Shown here: positions 1-9,442 of the stretch, piece after piece
How positions within the stretch are numbered: position 1 is the stretch's first letter
Layout of the letters: each line of letters starts with the position of its first letter
Notes under the pieces: model-generated
What the model was told of the DNA's origin: nothing
Seen by the model: only the letters and a program-made list of their open reading frames with translations
Databases searched by the model: none
Translations under genes and position numbers: made by a program
Assembly: GCF_900129095.1 (NCBI RefSeq)
Contig: NZ_FQVA01000001.1
Location: 806,001-870,000, forward strand
Origin: Microbulbifer donghaiensis
GTDB lineage: Bacteria; Pseudomonadota; Gammaproteobacteria; Pseudomonadales; Cellvibrionaceae
Length of the DNA stretch: 64,000 nt
Reading direction: 5' to 3'

Positions 1-2
1 CA

Positions 3-368
3 GAAAAACTGGGTGTTGATGACGCCCGGGTATTCAAGACGCTGGTGGTACAACTCGACAACGAGGCGCTGGCTGTCGGAGTGGTTCCGGTCGCCGCGAT
101 GCTGAGCATGAAACTGATCGCCAAAGCCGCCGGCGCGAAAAAGGCGACCATGGCGAACAGAGCCGACGTGGAGCGGTCGACCGGCTACGTACTGGGCGGG
201 GTCAGCCCAGTCGGGCAAAAGAAGCACCTCAAGACCTTTATCGATGCCTCCGCCAGGGAACACGACACCATTTTTGTCAGTGCTGGCCGCCGGGGTCTGG
301 AACTCGAAATTTGCCCCACCGATCTACAAGCACTGACCAATGGCGACTTTGCCGAAATCGCGCAATAA
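3..368 (+). CDS. ybaK: YbaK/EbsC-family Cys-tRNA(Pro) deacylase (3' part)
   Basis: The C-terminal ~121 residues of a YbaK-type editing protein; the 5' end lies outside the window, since the frame is open from base 3 and the family is about 155-160 aa. Members hydrolyse Cys wrongly attached to tRNA(Pro) and act in the cytoplasm beside ProRS. Visible family features are the stretch KKATMANRADVERSTGY followed by the VLGGVSPVGQKK loop, which in this fold lines the substrate pocket, and the closing beta-strand region (DTIFVSAGRRGLELEI). Ends at TAA 366-368. The last 12 bases including the stop are duplicated directly downstream. Family assignment is strong; exact specificity (YbaK versus other INS-type deacylases) is inferred. 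Confidence 0.85.
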   Translation, partial: EKLGVDDARVFKTLVVQLDNEALAVGVVPVAAMLSMKLIAKAAGAKKATMANRADVERSTGYVLGGVSPVGQKKHLKTFIDASAREHDTIFVSAGRRGLELEICPTDLQALTNGDFAEIAQ

Positions 369-380
369 ATCGCGCAATAA
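357..380. repeat. 12-bp perfect tandem duplication across a stop codon
   Basis: ATCGCGCAATAA occurs at 357-368 and again at 369-380. The first copy is the end of the ybaK-like gene with its stop codon, the second lies entirely downstream and gives a second in-frame TAA. This looks like replication slippage that left the protein unchanged. Confidence 0.8.
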
Positions 381-469
381 AGTCGCGGAGTCCGGCTCCC
401 AACTCTGAGACGTGCACCAAAGCCCTACCGAGAAGTGGGCCTTCGACAGGGATAATCTTTATAGGAAAC

Positions 470-1486
470 TCAACGTTTAGGCGACACGCGAAGCACGCCG
501 ACCCGACCATCGGCCCCCGCGCCGAGAATCAACTGATCGCCGGCCGCCAGGGTATAAAAGCCCTCCCCGGGTAACGGCTGCCAGGTAACACCATCATTGA
601 AGGAAATATCACTGGCAGTTTTGCCGCTGGCCACACAGGTGCTTTCGATACAGGCCATGGCCGTGCGCAGACCGTGCTGTCCATTGTCCGCTAATTGCCA
701 GCCATCACCGTCGAACATGGCCAGATTGTTGTACCGGCCGGGGCGGTCCTGAAAATCCCCACCCAGTACAAACACGTCGCCGCGCCGGTTCAGGGCCAGC
801 GCATAGCCGCCGGCAGTCTGCGTCTTCTGGTGCAGCGGCACCGAACTGCGCTGCCAGCTCTGACCATAGTCTTCACTCGCGTACACCGATGCCTGGAAAC
901 CGCCGGTGGTAAACCAGGCCCCGCCATTGGGGCCGGCGATCAGGGTGTTGCCACTCGCTGCAAAGGCGGCCTCCTTTTCCCGCAACGGCGGAACCCTGTC
1001 TCTGCCGATACGGTGCCAGCTACGCCCACCGTCTTTCGTTGCCATGATCACGTAATAGCCATCCACCGGATCTCCCAATATTAGGCCGCGGTTGCGGTCC
1101 CAGAAGGCGATGGAATCGAAGAATCCCTGTTCGTCCGGATTTGCGTACAGCAGCTGCCAGCTCTCGCCACCATCTTCGGTCAGGTAGAGGCGTGACTGCT
1201 GACCGGTACCGACACCCATGACGATCGCGGTCAGGTCATCGAACAGCTCGATATCGCGAAAATCCGTTAGCGGTTGTGCCTTGACGGAAACGTCCCGCCA
1301 GTTAACGCCGCCGTCGGTGCTCCTGAACACGGTATTGTCAGTGCCACTGACCCACAGGCTACTTTCTCCCACCGCACTTCCGCGCAGCGAGGCCTTCATT
1401 GATAACTGGGTGATTTGCCAATCAGGTAACGGCATGGCGTTGGCAGTAGACGAGAGCAAGCAAAGCAAAAGAAATAAGCGAAGCAC
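470..1486 (-). CDS. Exported BNR/YCF48-like beta-propeller protein
   Basis: 338 aa with a clear signal peptide (MLRLFLLLCLLSSTANA, residues 1-17). Repeated Asp-box/BNR motifs are visible: STDGGVNW, TEDGGESW, TKDGGRSW, SEDYGQSW and a weaker FNDGVTW. These mark a six- or seven-bladed propeller of the sialidase/YCF48 superfamily ('oxidoreductase' or 'photosystem stability factor-like' in databases, names that say nothing certain about function). Probably periplasmic or secreted. No catalytic sialidase Arg triad or FRIP motif was identified, so enzymatic activity is not claimed. It is convergent with the preceding deacylase gene and divergent from the TonB receptor gene. Confidence 0.75.
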   Translation of the reverse strand: MLRLFLLLCLLSSTANAMPLPDWQITQLSMKASLRGSAVGESSLWVSGTDNTVFRSTDGGVNWRDVSVKAQPLTDFRDIELFDDLTAIVMGVGTGQQSRLYLTEDGGESWQLLYANPDEQGFFDSIAFWDRNRGLILGDPVDGYYVIMATKDGGRSWHRIGRDRVPPLREKEAAFAASGNTLIAGPNGGAWFTTGGFQASVYASEDYGQSWQRSSVPLHQKTQTAGGYALALNRRGDVFVLGGDFQDRPGRYNNLAMFDGDGWQLADNGQHGLRTAMACIESTCVASGKTASDISFNDGVTWQPLPGEGFYTLAAGDQLILGAGADGRVGVLRVSPKR

Positions 1487-1759
1487 GGCACACCCCTATT
1501 TGAATTTTATTGGCTTTATCGGTTGCCCATCATAGCAGGAATGCCAAAAGCAGATGTCCATACAAAACGCACTCCTAACTCAACCCGATTTCACTGGTTT
1601 CACCCCCAAGACCGCCCCATCCGCAAAGCCGGTCAATATATTTTCATCCGGCTGTAAAAAACTATTCATCAAATCGAGTCATTGTACGCGCGCAACGATA
1701 GAGAGCAGCCCGATGAAGCTGCCGAAACAAGACCATCACACGCAACCATGGACGACCCG

Positions 1760-4117
1760 ATGACCATTACAAAAAAACATTTAGCCTCCGCCATTTCCCT
1801 CGCCACTGCCATGACAGCCAATCCGCTGCTCGCACAGCAGGCCACGGACGAAAAACTGGAGGAAGTGCTGGTACTGGGTAGCGGTACCGCATTCAACAGC
1901 AGTTCCGTCACCGAGCCGATGCGCAAGCAACAGTCCACCATGACCAGCGTCAATGCACTGATCGACAACCTGCCGGGCGTGTCGGTCAACGAGGGCGATA
2001 CCTACGGCTTCGACGACTGGTCGACTAACATAACCGTGCGCGGTTTTACCACCAGTCTCGATGAGCAGCAGATAGGCACCACCATCGATGGTATTCCCAA
2101 CGGCGGCTCCAATTACGGTGGCGGCTCCAAGGCCAATCGGTTTATCGACCCGGCAAATATCGGCGGTATCGAGGTATCCCAGGGCACCGCAGATATCGCC
2201 TCGCGCAGCCATGAGGCGCTGGGCGGTACCATTGATTACCGCACCGACGACCCGCTCGATGTGCGCCGCAGCCGTGCGGAGGTTTCAATGGGCGAGTTCG
2301 ACGCGCAGCGTCTGTACTTCCGCTACGACACCGGTATCTTTGCCGGCAATACCAAGGCGTGGGTCTCCTACTCCACCCAGGAAGCGACCGACTGGATCAC
2401 CGAAACCGCCGAGAACGAGCGCGAACATATCGCCGCGAAACTGGTCAGCACGTTGGAGCGCGGCACCATCAAGGCTTATGTCTCCTACGATGATATCCAT
2501 GAGGACAATTACCAGCGCGTCTATACCGATGCCCAGTTCGAGCGCTTCCCGGAAGATGACTTCCTCACCGGCGAGTGGACCGGTATTCCCTACATCGACC
2601 AGCTGTACCGCCGCGGCTGGTCGACGCTGCGTGAAAACACCCTCGCCTACGCCCAGTTCGATTTCGACCTGACCGAGAGTTTCAACCTCGAGGGGGGTGT
2701 TTACTACCACGGCAACGAAGGCCGCGGAGACTGGGTACCGCCCTATCTGGTGGATGTCACCAATGACGGAACCGATGGCCAGTCGGAATTCCTCGGCGGT
2801 GCCACCGCAATGGGCGGCGCCGCCGCCGGCCAGTTCTTCTTTGTCGATGCCGATGGCAATGCGCTGGCACCAAGTACCGGCTGCGAATCCGACATAGTGA
2901 CCATCTACGGCCAGGCCGAGCCGCAATACGATCCGGCCTGCTACCCGGCCGGTGCCATCCCGGTAATGTCTTACCGCCACACCCATTACGAAAAAGAGCG
3001 CAGCGGTTTGACCCTGGACTTCACCCACAATGGTGAAATCGCCGGCCTGCAGAACGAGCTGCGCGGCGGTATCTGGTATGAGGACGCGACCCGCGACGAG
3101 CACCGAGACTGGCATAAGATCACCGATGCGACCCGCGGCCACGGTTTCGACTCCAAGCCCTACTGGGTGCAGTACGACCGCAGCTATCCGCAGGAAACCA
3201 CCAAGTGGTATCTGCAGGACTCACTGACCATCGACGCGGTGACCCTGAGCCTCGGCGCCAAGCAGTTCCTGGTCGATGTGGAGCGCGAAGACCTGTTCGG
3301 TGAATCGTCCAACGCGGCCATCGATTCCGACTCCGATGTGCTGCTGTCCGCCGGACTGGTGTGGGAGACGGCACTGGACGGCACGGAAGTGTTTGCCGGT
3401 TACGCCGAGAACTTCAAGGCGATCGGCGACAGCATCCTCGAGCGTCCGGATTCCGATCTGGACAATATCGAACCGGAGACGTCCGAATCCATCGAGCTGG
3501 GGCTGCGCTATTCCGGCGACACCCTGTCGGCGACGGCCACCTATTTCCAGAACGATTTCGACAACCGGATTATCTTCCTGGATAACAGCACTGCAGCCGG
3601 CCCCAACTACCTGATCGGCACCAACGGCTCCTATTTCAATGCCGGCGGTATCGAGTCCGACGGCATCGAACTGCTGGTCAATTACGACATCAACGCGGCA
3701 TTCAGTCTCTACGCCTCCTATACGATGATCGATGCCACCTATATCGGTACCGGCGACAAGGCGGTGGACGCGGAGCAGGAGCTGGTACCGGGTAACGATG
3801 TGGTCGGTATTGCCGACCAGCTGTTCGTCGCCGGCCTCGACTGGAATGGCGAACTGCTCTACGGCGGCATCTCCGCGAAGCTGACCGGTGACCGCTACGT
3901 GGATCTGGCCAATACCTGGGTGGCGGATTCCTACGTGGTAGCCGATGCCTACCTGGGGCTGAACCTGGTCGACGTCAACCCGGCCCTGAGTGGTATCAAC
4001 CTGAACCTGGTGGTGAACAACCTGTTCGATGAGGACTATCTCGGCACCGTCGTGTCCGGCGGCGCCTGGATAGGCGCACCGCGCACCGCTTCGCTGTCCG
4101 CGACCGTAGACTTCTAA
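1760..4117 (+). CDS. TonB-dependent outer-membrane receptor
   Basis: 785 aa from the ATG at 1760, chosen because it gives a normal signal peptide (MTITKKHLASAISLATAMTANPLLAQQ); ATG 1748 or TTG 1682 would only add a hydrophilic tail. After the signal comes a TonB-box-like EEVLVLGSG, then the plug domain (about residues 40-160, with LIDNLPGV, ITVRGF and GGTIDY) and a long beta-barrel ending in the aromatic residue F (SLSATVDF), the usual outer-membrane sorting signal. It imports a ligand across the outer membrane with energy from TonB-ExbBD. The substrate cannot be read from the sequence: no CarboxypepD_reg or secretin N-terminal domain is present and no dedicated transport genes lie next to it. 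A terminator follows at once, so it is probably monocistronic. Confidence 0.92.
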   Translation: MTITKKHLASAISLATAMTANPLLAQQATDEKLEEVLVLGSGTAFNSSSVTEPMRKQQSTMTSVNALIDNLPGVSVNEGDTYGFDDWSTNITVRGFTTSLDEQQIGTTIDGIPNGGSNYGGGSKANRFIDPANIGGIEVSQGTADIASRSHEALGGTIDYRTDDPLDVRRSRAEVSMGEFDAQRLYFRYDTGIFAGNTKAWVSYSTQEATDWITETAENEREHIAAKLVSTLERGTIKAYVSYDDIHEDNYQRVYTDAQFERFPEDDFLTGEWTGIPYIDQLYRRGWSTLRENTLAYAQFDFDLTESFNLEGGVYYHGNEGRGDWVPPYLVDVTNDGTDGQSEFLGGATAMGGAAAGQFFFVDADGNALAPSTGCESDIVTIYGQAEPQYDPACYPAGAIPVMSYRHTHYEKERSGLTLDFTHNGEIAGLQNELRGGIWYEDATRDEHRDWHKITDATRGHGFDSKPYWVQYDRSYPQETTKWYLQDSLTIDAVTLSLGAKQFLVDVEREDLFGESSNAAIDSDSDVLLSAGLVWETALDGTEVFAGYAENFKAIGDSILERPDSDLDNIEPETSESIELGLRYSGDTLSATATYFQNDFDNRIIFLDNSTAAGPNYLIGTNGSYFNAGGIESDGIELLVNYDINAAFSLYASYTMIDATYIGTGDKAVDAEQELVPGNDVVGIADQLFVAGLDWNGELLYGGISAKLTGDRYVDLANTWVADSYVVADAYLGLNLVDVNPALSGINLNLVVNNLFDEDYLGTVVSGGAWIGAPRTASLSATVDF

Positions 4118-4139
4118 CAACCATTGCTAGGCCCAGTTA

Positions 4140-4172
4140 GGCAGGCAGGGTCACCCTGCCTGCCATTTTTTT
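4140..4172 (+). terminator. Rho-independent terminator of the TonB receptor gene
   Basis: An 11-bp perfect stem GGCAGGCAGGG / CCCTGCCTGCC with a 3-base loop, followed by seven T (4166-4172), 22 bases after the receptor stop codon. Confidence 0.9.
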
Positions 4173-4412
4173 GGCACGCCCCGCGATAAAAAAGCGTATT
4201 CCTATCCTCGCGCTGCCGATGCTATTCCCAGTGTCCAGGCGGCCGACAATCCAGCACTTGTGACCATCGACGGTCTGCATTGACGGTAAGTCTTCCCCGC
4301 TTACAACGAGATACGGACTGCCAGGGCCGACCACAAATTGATTCCGATGCCCCCCCACCCTTCGATTCGCTAGAATTGCAACAGCCGCTTCTCACGGAAA
4401 CACAGGTGCAGT

Positions 4413-5078
4413 TTGCAAATTAAGGCCATTCTCTTCGATCACGACGGAACGCTGGTGGACTCGGATCCCGCTCACTTCAGGATATGGCGGCAGGTGCTCG
4501 CGAAGCATGGTGTAGACCTCAGCGAGCAGCAGTACATCGACCATTACGCCGGTTTGCCTACGCGGGCTAACGCGCAGGATATGATTGCCCGTTTCGCGAT
4601 CCGCTGCACCGTGGAAGTCCTGACACGGGAAAAGACCATCGCCACTGACGATTATTTAACCAGATCTGCATTTCCGCCGATGCCGGACGCGCTGGAAACA
4701 GTGCGACACTTTCACGCACTCGGCCTGCGCCTGGCGATCGTTACCGGCTCCGGCCGTGAGGTGGTTGCAGCAACCACGCGGACCTACCGCCTGCAGCCGC
4801 TGTTCGACACACTGGTGTCGTCCGATAATGTCGAGCGCAACAAACCACACCCCGACGGCTACCTGCTGGCCACTCAGCGCCTGCGGCTGTCGCCGCAGGA
4901 GTGCCTCGCGATCGAGGACACGGAGCACGGCCTGAAGGCAGCGGCGGCGGCCGGCATCCCCTGTCTGGCGGTGCCCAACGCGATGTCCCGCAACCATGAC
5001 TTCTCCCGCGCAGAGGGCATTTTCGCCGGGCTGGCCGAGTTACACGGCTGGGTGGAGGAGCGATGTTTCCGTCGCTAA
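4413..5078 (+). CDS. HAD-IA family phosphatase, phosphoglycolate/beta-PGM-like
   Basis: 221 aa. HAD motif I is FDHDGTLVDSD (residues 8-18), motif II is the IVTGSG segment, motif III is the KPHPDGY lysine and motif IV is IEDTEHG. The layout with a helical cap between motifs I and II is subclass IA, as in phosphoglycolate phosphatase, YqaB and beta-phosphoglucomutase. The start is TTG at 4413, since the HAD fold begins immediately after it (MQIKAILFDHDG); a purine-rich ACAGGTG lies upstream. A cytoplasmic small-molecule phosphatase or phosphosugar mutase; the substrate is not predictable. It stands alone between the receptor terminator and rdgC. Confidence 0.82.
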   Translation: MQIKAILFDHDGTLVDSDPAHFRIWRQVLAKHGVDLSEQQYIDHYAGLPTRANAQDMIARFAIRCTVEVLTREKTIATDDYLTRSAFPPMPDALETVRHFHALGLRLAIVTGSGREVVAATTRTYRLQPLFDTLVSSDNVERNKPHPDGYLLATQRLRLSPQECLAIEDTEHGLKAAAAAGIPCLAVPNAMSRNHDFSRAEGIFAGLAELHGWVEERCFRR

Positions 5079-5169
5079 TTCCGGTTTCAGGCATTTTGCC
5101 TAGCCGTCTCCTCACGGATTCCGCATAATTACCGGCCGCTCACAAATAACAGAACAGATGACCTGATGT

Positions 5170-6162
5170 ATGTGGTTTAAGAATCTTCGCGTCTACCGCC
5201 TCACCAAAGAATTCGCCCTCACTGCTGAAAAATTAAACGAATTGCTGGAACCGCACGCCTTTGTGCCCTGCGGCAGCCAGGATGCGGCCCGCTACGGCTG
5301 GGTGGCGCCGCTCGGACGTCACGGCAGCGAGCTGGTACACGCGGCCAATGGCTACTTCATGGTCTGTGCCAAGAAGCAGGAGAAGGTAATCCCGGCCGCC
5401 GTGGTGAACGAGAAGGTCGAGGAACTGGCCCAGGCCATCTCCGAGAAGGAGGCCCGCCAGGTGGGCCGCAAGGAGCGGCAGAACCTGAAGGACGAGGTGC
5501 TGTTGGAGATGCGCCCCAAGGCCTTCGCCCGCTCGCGCCTGCAGTACGCCTATATCGCCCCCAAAGACGGCTGGGTGGTGGTGGACGCCTCCTCGGCCTC
5601 GGCGGCAGAGGAACTGCTGGAGAACCTGCGCGAGGCGATCAGCAGCCTGGCGGTGGTGCCGCTGGCAGCCAAGAATCTGCCCCAGCAGACCATGACCCAC
5701 TGGCTCACGGCTCCGGAGGCTCCGGCCCAGTTCGAGTTCGGACACGAGTGCGAACTGCGCGATCCGAAAGACAGCGGCAGCGTGATCCGCTGCAAGAACC
5801 AGGACCTGTGCGCGGAGGAGATCCACAACCACCTGGTGGCGGGACTGCAGGTGCATAAACTGGGACTGCTCTGGCGCGGCGGCGTCGAGTTTCTGGTCGA
5901 CGATCAGCTGTCACTCAAGCGCATCAAGTTCAGCGACGAACTGGTCGAGAAGGCGGACAGCGCGGACGCGGAAAACGCCGCCCAGCGTTTCGACGCGGAT
6001 TTCTCGGTAATGACGCTGGAAATCTCTGCCCTGCTAAAAGACCTGCTGGCCGCCTTTGGCGGCGCCAACATGGAATCGGCCAGCGTCGAGGAAATCGTCG
6101 CCCGCGCCTCCCGCGCCGAGGCCGAGCAGACGGCCAGGGAAGTGGAAGAAGTCGTGTTCTGA
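5170..6162 (+). CDS. rdgC: Recombination-associated protein RdgC
   Basis: 330 aa, starting with the family-typical MWFKNLRVYRLT and continuing with FVPCGSQDAARYGWVAPLG, both characteristic of RdgC. E. coli RdgC (about 303 aa) is a dimeric ring that encloses duplex DNA and limits RecA filament formation; a nucleoid-associated, cytoplasmic role is expected here too. The C-terminal ~25 residues (SRAEAEQTAREVEEVVF) are a slightly longer helical tail than in E. coli. The gene is followed after about 60 bases by a GNAT gene on the same strand; co-transcription is possible but the two are not functionally linked in any way I can see. Confidence 0.93.
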   Translation: MWFKNLRVYRLTKEFALTAEKLNELLEPHAFVPCGSQDAARYGWVAPLGRHGSELVHAANGYFMVCAKKQEKVIPAAVVNEKVEELAQAISEKEARQVGRKERQNLKDEVLLEMRPKAFARSRLQYAYIAPKDGWVVVDASSASAAEELLENLREAISSLAVVPLAAKNLPQQTMTHWLTAPEAPAQFEFGHECELRDPKDSGSVIRCKNQDLCAEEIHNHLVAGLQVHKLGLLWRGGVEFLVDDQLSLKRIKFSDELVEKADSADAENAAQRFDADFSVMTLEISALLKDLLAAFGGANMESASVEEIVARASRAEAEQTAREVEEVVF

Positions 6163-6223
6163 ATCCGGGCGCCCTGTCCTGACAGAGGCTCCGCAACAAT
6201 TATCGGTAGGGACAGTGTTCACC

Positions 6224-6688
6224 GTGAGAATCGAGAACCTGATCGAGCGCCCGGAGGCTATCGAACAGCTGGCGCAATGGCATTATCGCGAGTGGGCGCA
6301 CCTCTACCCGGAGCAGGGCCTGCAGGACTTTATCGACGACCTGCAGCGCTCCCTGCGCAGCGAGCCGATACCCGCCACCTGGGTAGTGACCGACGGCACG
6401 GAGATATGGGGCTCGGCTTCGGTAATCGAGCAGGATATGACCACCAACCGGCACCTGAGCCCCTGGCTCGCCAACGTCTATATCCACCCGGACAAGCGCG
6501 GCCAGGGCCTGGGCGGCAAACTGATTGCCGCGGTCATGGAAGAGTGCCGGCAAAATGGACTGGCCGAGCTGTTCCTTTTTACGCCGGGCCAGGAATATTT
6601 CTACCAGACATTGGGATGGACCACCCTGAAAAGGGAGCGCTACCAGGGCGAGACCGTTTCCATCATGACCGCGCGCCTGCAGGATTAA
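6224..6688 (+). CDS. GNAT-family N-acetyltransferase
   Basis: 154 aa from GTG 6224. The acetyl-CoA binding motif A is visible as VYIHPDKRGQGLGGKLIAAV (about residues 86-105), with motif B in LFLFTPGQEYFYQTLGW. It transfers an acetyl group from acetyl-CoA to an unknown amine. Start choice: the Shine-Dalgarno-like GGTAGGGA (6205-6212) is 11 bases from GTG 6224 but only 2 from GTG 6215, so 6224 is preferred; the frame is open further upstream into rdgC but that stretch is an out-of-frame shadow. Substrate unknown. Confidence 0.8.
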   Translation: MRIENLIERPEAIEQLAQWHYREWAHLYPEQGLQDFIDDLQRSLRSEPIPATWVVTDGTEIWGSASVIEQDMTTNRHLSPWLANVYIHPDKRGQGLGGKLIAAVMEECRQNGLAELFLFTPGQEYFYQTLGWTTLKRERYQGETVSIMTARLQD

Positions 6689-6853
6689 CGCCCCACCACC
6701 GCTCACTGCTGGCCATCACTGGGCGGCGCCCGGTCATCCTGAACTAAGCTCAATCATTGAAGCCATGGCGGGCGTACAGTTTTCCGCCCAGTCACAGGCT
6801 CCGCTGCCGCTCATTCGGGCGGCCGAAGACTCACAATGTGTGGAGCAACAAAG

Positions 6854-7402
6854 ATGAGGATCTGGATCGCCACGGCGCTGTTTTTTTCCCTGCTGTTGAG
6901 CGCCTGCACTGGGTCGCCTGCATCCTCCGATGCGAGCGGCGGGGCGCGCTGGGGCGAATACCGGACGTTTGGTTTTGTACCGGGAGGCAGTAGCTCCGGT
7001 GAGGTGAATTCCATCCTGCGGGCAGAAATAACCCGGCAGCTCAATGCGCGCGGTTTTACCCGCAGCAACAACCCGGATCTCCTCGTAGGTCTGTCGGTGC
7101 AGACACAAGAACAGATGAAGATCCGCGGCGTCGCCGGCACAACCGGTGGCGCGGCCGCCCGCTACCAGTTTCTGGAAGACTATTATCGGCAAATGCCGGC
7201 CACTCACACGACGGACATCGACAAGTACACCGAGGGTCGCCTGACGATTGATCTTCTCGATGTGCAACAAAAAAGGATGGTATGGCGCGGCCGCACCCAG
7301 GGCAGGATTACTCAGGAGATGTACGCGCATCCGCAAAGAACGCTCGCAGCCGCCGTAGACGAGATCCTGAGAAAACTTCCCGCGGCCGCGCGGACCAACT
7401 AA
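6854..7402 (+). CDS. DUF4136-family lipoprotein
   Basis: 182 aa. The lipoprotein signal is MRIWIATALFFSLLLSACTG, with the lipobox LSAC and Cys17 as the lipidation site; residue +2 is Thr, consistent with outer-membrane localisation. The mature part has the DUF4136 pattern: an early aromatic WGEYRTFGFVP, conserved ILRAEITRQLNARGF and NPDLLVGLSV, a DIDKYTEGRLTIDLLD strand and a C-terminal AAVDEILRKLP helix. Function is unknown; members are small envelope proteins. The start is ATG 6854, not 6836, because of the signal peptide. Convergent with gnd, with a shared hairpin terminator between them. Confidence 0.85.
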   Translation: MRIWIATALFFSLLLSACTGSPASSDASGGARWGEYRTFGFVPGGSSSGEVNSILRAEITRQLNARGFTRSNNPDLLVGLSVQTQEQMKIRGVAGTTGGAAARYQFLEDYYRQMPATHTTDIDKYTEGRLTIDLLDVQQKRMVWRGRTQGRITQEMYAHPQRTLAAAVDEILRKLPAAARTN

Positions 7403-7425
7403 GGCCCGGCAGTAGCAAAAACGAA

Positions 7426-7448
7426 CATCCCGGAATTATTCCGGGATG
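7426..7448. terminator. Bidirectional hairpin between the DUF4136 gene and gnd
   Basis: A perfect 11-bp stem CATCCCGGAAT / ATTCCGGGATG with a 1-base centre, flanked by an A-rich stretch on the left and AATTTA on the right, in the 66-base gap between two convergent genes. It could serve both. Confidence 0.7.
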
Positions 7449-7468
7449 CCGTCAATTTATAACGACAG

Positions 7469-9001
7469 TCAGATCTCCACCACCGGACGGCCCGGCTCAC
7501 TCCACTGCACGTGGTATTTCTGCTGCTCGGGACGATCCACCCGCGAGAAAGTGTGCGCTCCGAAGAAGTCGCGCTGGCCCTGCAGCAGGTTGGCCGGCAG
7601 GGATTCCATGCGGAAGGCGTCGTAGTAGCTGAGTGCGGAAGACAGTGCCGGAACCGGAATACCGTTCAGCGTGGCGTCGGCCACGGCGCGGCGCCAGCTG
7701 CCCTGGTGTTCGGCGATCTGGCCAACGAAGAAGTCATCCAGCAGCAGGTTGGACAGCTTGACGTCGCGCTCATAGGCGTCGCTGATGGACTGCAGGAACA
7801 CCGCGCGGATAATGCAGCCGGCGCGCCAGATTCGCGCGATCTCGGCAAAATTCAATTGCCAACCCTGTTCGCGCGCGGCCAGCTTCATCAGGTCGAAGCC
7901 CTGTGCGTAGACGCAGATCTTGGCGCAGTAGAGCGCGTCGTGCAGTTCGGCGATGGCCTCAGCGCGCTTGGCCGGCGCAACCGGTTCAACTACCGGGCCC
8001 TGCAGTTTCTTCGCCGCGCGGGTGCGCAATACCTTGCGGGTCGACAGTGCGCGGGCGTATACCGCTTCGGCGATACTCGGTGCCGGGCAGCCCACTTCCA
8101 GGCTGCTGACCGCGGTCCAGAGACCGGTACCCTTCTGGCCGGCGCGGTCGAGGATCACATCCACCAGCGGCTGGTCGGTTTCCGCGTCGACGGTGGCCAG
8201 CACTTCTGCACTGATACTGATCAGGTAGCTGTTCAGTGGCCCCTTGTTCCACTCGCGCAGCACCGCGGCGATATCTGCCGGTGACATATCCAGCGCACTG
8301 CGCATCACGTGGTAGGCCTCGCAGATCATCTGCATGTCGGCGTACTCGATACCGTTGTGCACCATCTTCACATAGTGGCCGGAGCCGATCGGGCCGATAT
8401 AGGCCGCACAGGGCTCGCCTTCTTTTACCGGATTACCCGGCTCGAAACGCTCGATGGGCTGACCGCTGACCGGATCCACCTTGGCCGCTATCGCATGCCA
8501 CACCGGCTCGATGCGGCTCCACGCGTAGCGGTCGCCACTCGGCATCAGGGACGGCCCGAAACGCGCACCGACCTCGCCACCGGAAACCGCGGTGGTAAAG
8601 AAGATCAGCTTGCCCTCGTAACGCTTGGCGCGCTCTACCGAGTCGGTCCACAGGCTGTTGCCGGTGTCCACGACGATATCGTCGGCCTTCAGGCCGGCGT
8701 CCAGGAGCTTGTTGCAGACATCGTCCACCGGCGCGCCGGCGGGCACGGAGAGAATGATCAGGTGCGGGGCTTTTACCTTGGCCAGCAGCTCAGTGTAGGA
8801 ATTGCAGGTTTCCACCCGCGCCGGCTGCTCGCCGCGCTCTTTGGCGTCCTGCTCCAGCAGCGCATTCAGGCGGCCCTGATCCAGGTCGAAGGCACAGACC
8901 CTGTAGCCGTTGTCGGCCAGGTTCAGGATCAGGTTCTTGCCCATCACTCCGGTGCCGATAAAGCCGATATCGCATAAAGAGTCGCACAGTGAATCAGACA
9001 T
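7469..9001 (-). CDS. gnd: 6-phosphogluconate dehydrogenase, decarboxylating
   Basis: 510 aa, a little longer than the ~470 aa E. coli enzyme. Converts 6-phosphogluconate to ribulose 5-phosphate with CO2 release and NADP reduction (oxidative pentose phosphate pathway, cytoplasm). Visible: the Rossmann GFIGTGVMGKNL, VVDTGNSLWTDSVER, the substrate loop VSGGEVGARFGPSLMPSG and the catalytic Lys region HYVKMVHNGIEYADMQ; the C-terminal helical domain is complete. The N-terminus carries a short internal duplication (MSDSLCDSLCD), a likely slippage product. Transcribed alone; no zwf or pgl neighbour. Confidence 0.95.
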   Translation of the reverse strand: MSDSLCDSLCDIGFIGTGVMGKNLILNLADNGYRVCAFDLDQGRLNALLEQDAKERGEQPARVETCNSYTELLAKVKAPHLIILSVPAGAPVDDVCNKLLDAGLKADDIVVDTGNSLWTDSVERAKRYEGKLIFFTTAVSGGEVGARFGPSLMPSGDRYAWSRIEPVWHAIAAKVDPVSGQPIERFEPGNPVKEGEPCAAYIGPIGSGHYVKMVHNGIEYADMQMICEAYHVMRSALDMSPADIAAVLREWNKGPLNSYLISISAEVLATVDAETDQPLVDVILDRAGQKGTGLWTAVSSLEVGCPAPSIAEAVYARALSTRKVLRTRAAKKLQGPVVEPVAPAKRAEAIAELHDALYCAKICVYAQGFDLMKLAAREQGWQLNFAEIARIWRAGCIIRAVFLQSISDAYERDVKLSNLLLDDFFVGQIAEHQGSWRRAVADATLNGIPVPALSSALSYYDAFRMESLPANLLQGQRDFFGAHTFSRVDRPEQQKYHVQWSEPGRPVVEI

Positions 9002-9442
9002 GGATCTCTCCGCAATTTAGTCGTGCTGCTGTCAGGGGGCGCGGAGTATAGCAATCGGGGCCCGAAGGCGGGAGTGCAAATATTCACCAGCTGCGATATT
9101 TGGCAGACGAAAGAAAAGTACTCAGGCGCGAAATTCAGGGAATTATCCCGGTTCCAGCCACCTGCAGACTATTTAGTTTTGCAGAGTGATCGCATTCCGA
9201 GTTTTTACCCCACCGCTCCCAATGGCGGGAATAGTTCGCTATGCTCGGTCAGAACGGCCGGTCACGGCAAAATTCACCGAACCGCCGACAATTCGTCAAC
9301 AAGAAGTAAGAAATGAGCAAATTCCTTGAGGACGAAACAATTATGATTGACAGGGATTTGTTAATACCTTTGTCGAATACATTCGCTCCGATCGCGACTG
9401 TTAGCATGTCCGTGGGAAATTCGCGCTCGACTTTCAAGTCTT
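9002..9442. other. 441-bp intergenic region between divergent gnd and HAD genes
   Basis: Must hold the promoters of both flanking genes, but I find no convincing -35/-10 pair or known operator. A 48-codon frame (ATG 9313 to TGA 9457-9459) overlaps the start of the HAD gene by 17 bases and has only a weak upstream AAGAAG; it is not called as a gene. AT content is higher than in the neighbouring coding DNA. Confidence 0.5.

Noticed and set aside
2285-4120. Long open frames on the minus strand opposite the TonB receptor gene.
   Set aside because: Typical antisense frames in GC-rich coding DNA; no start signals or recognisable domains, while the plus-strand receptor is complete.
4137-4358. A 73-codon minus-strand frame between the TonB receptor and HAD genes.
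   Set aside because: Its end runs through the receptor's terminator, there is no good ribosome site and no family resemblance.
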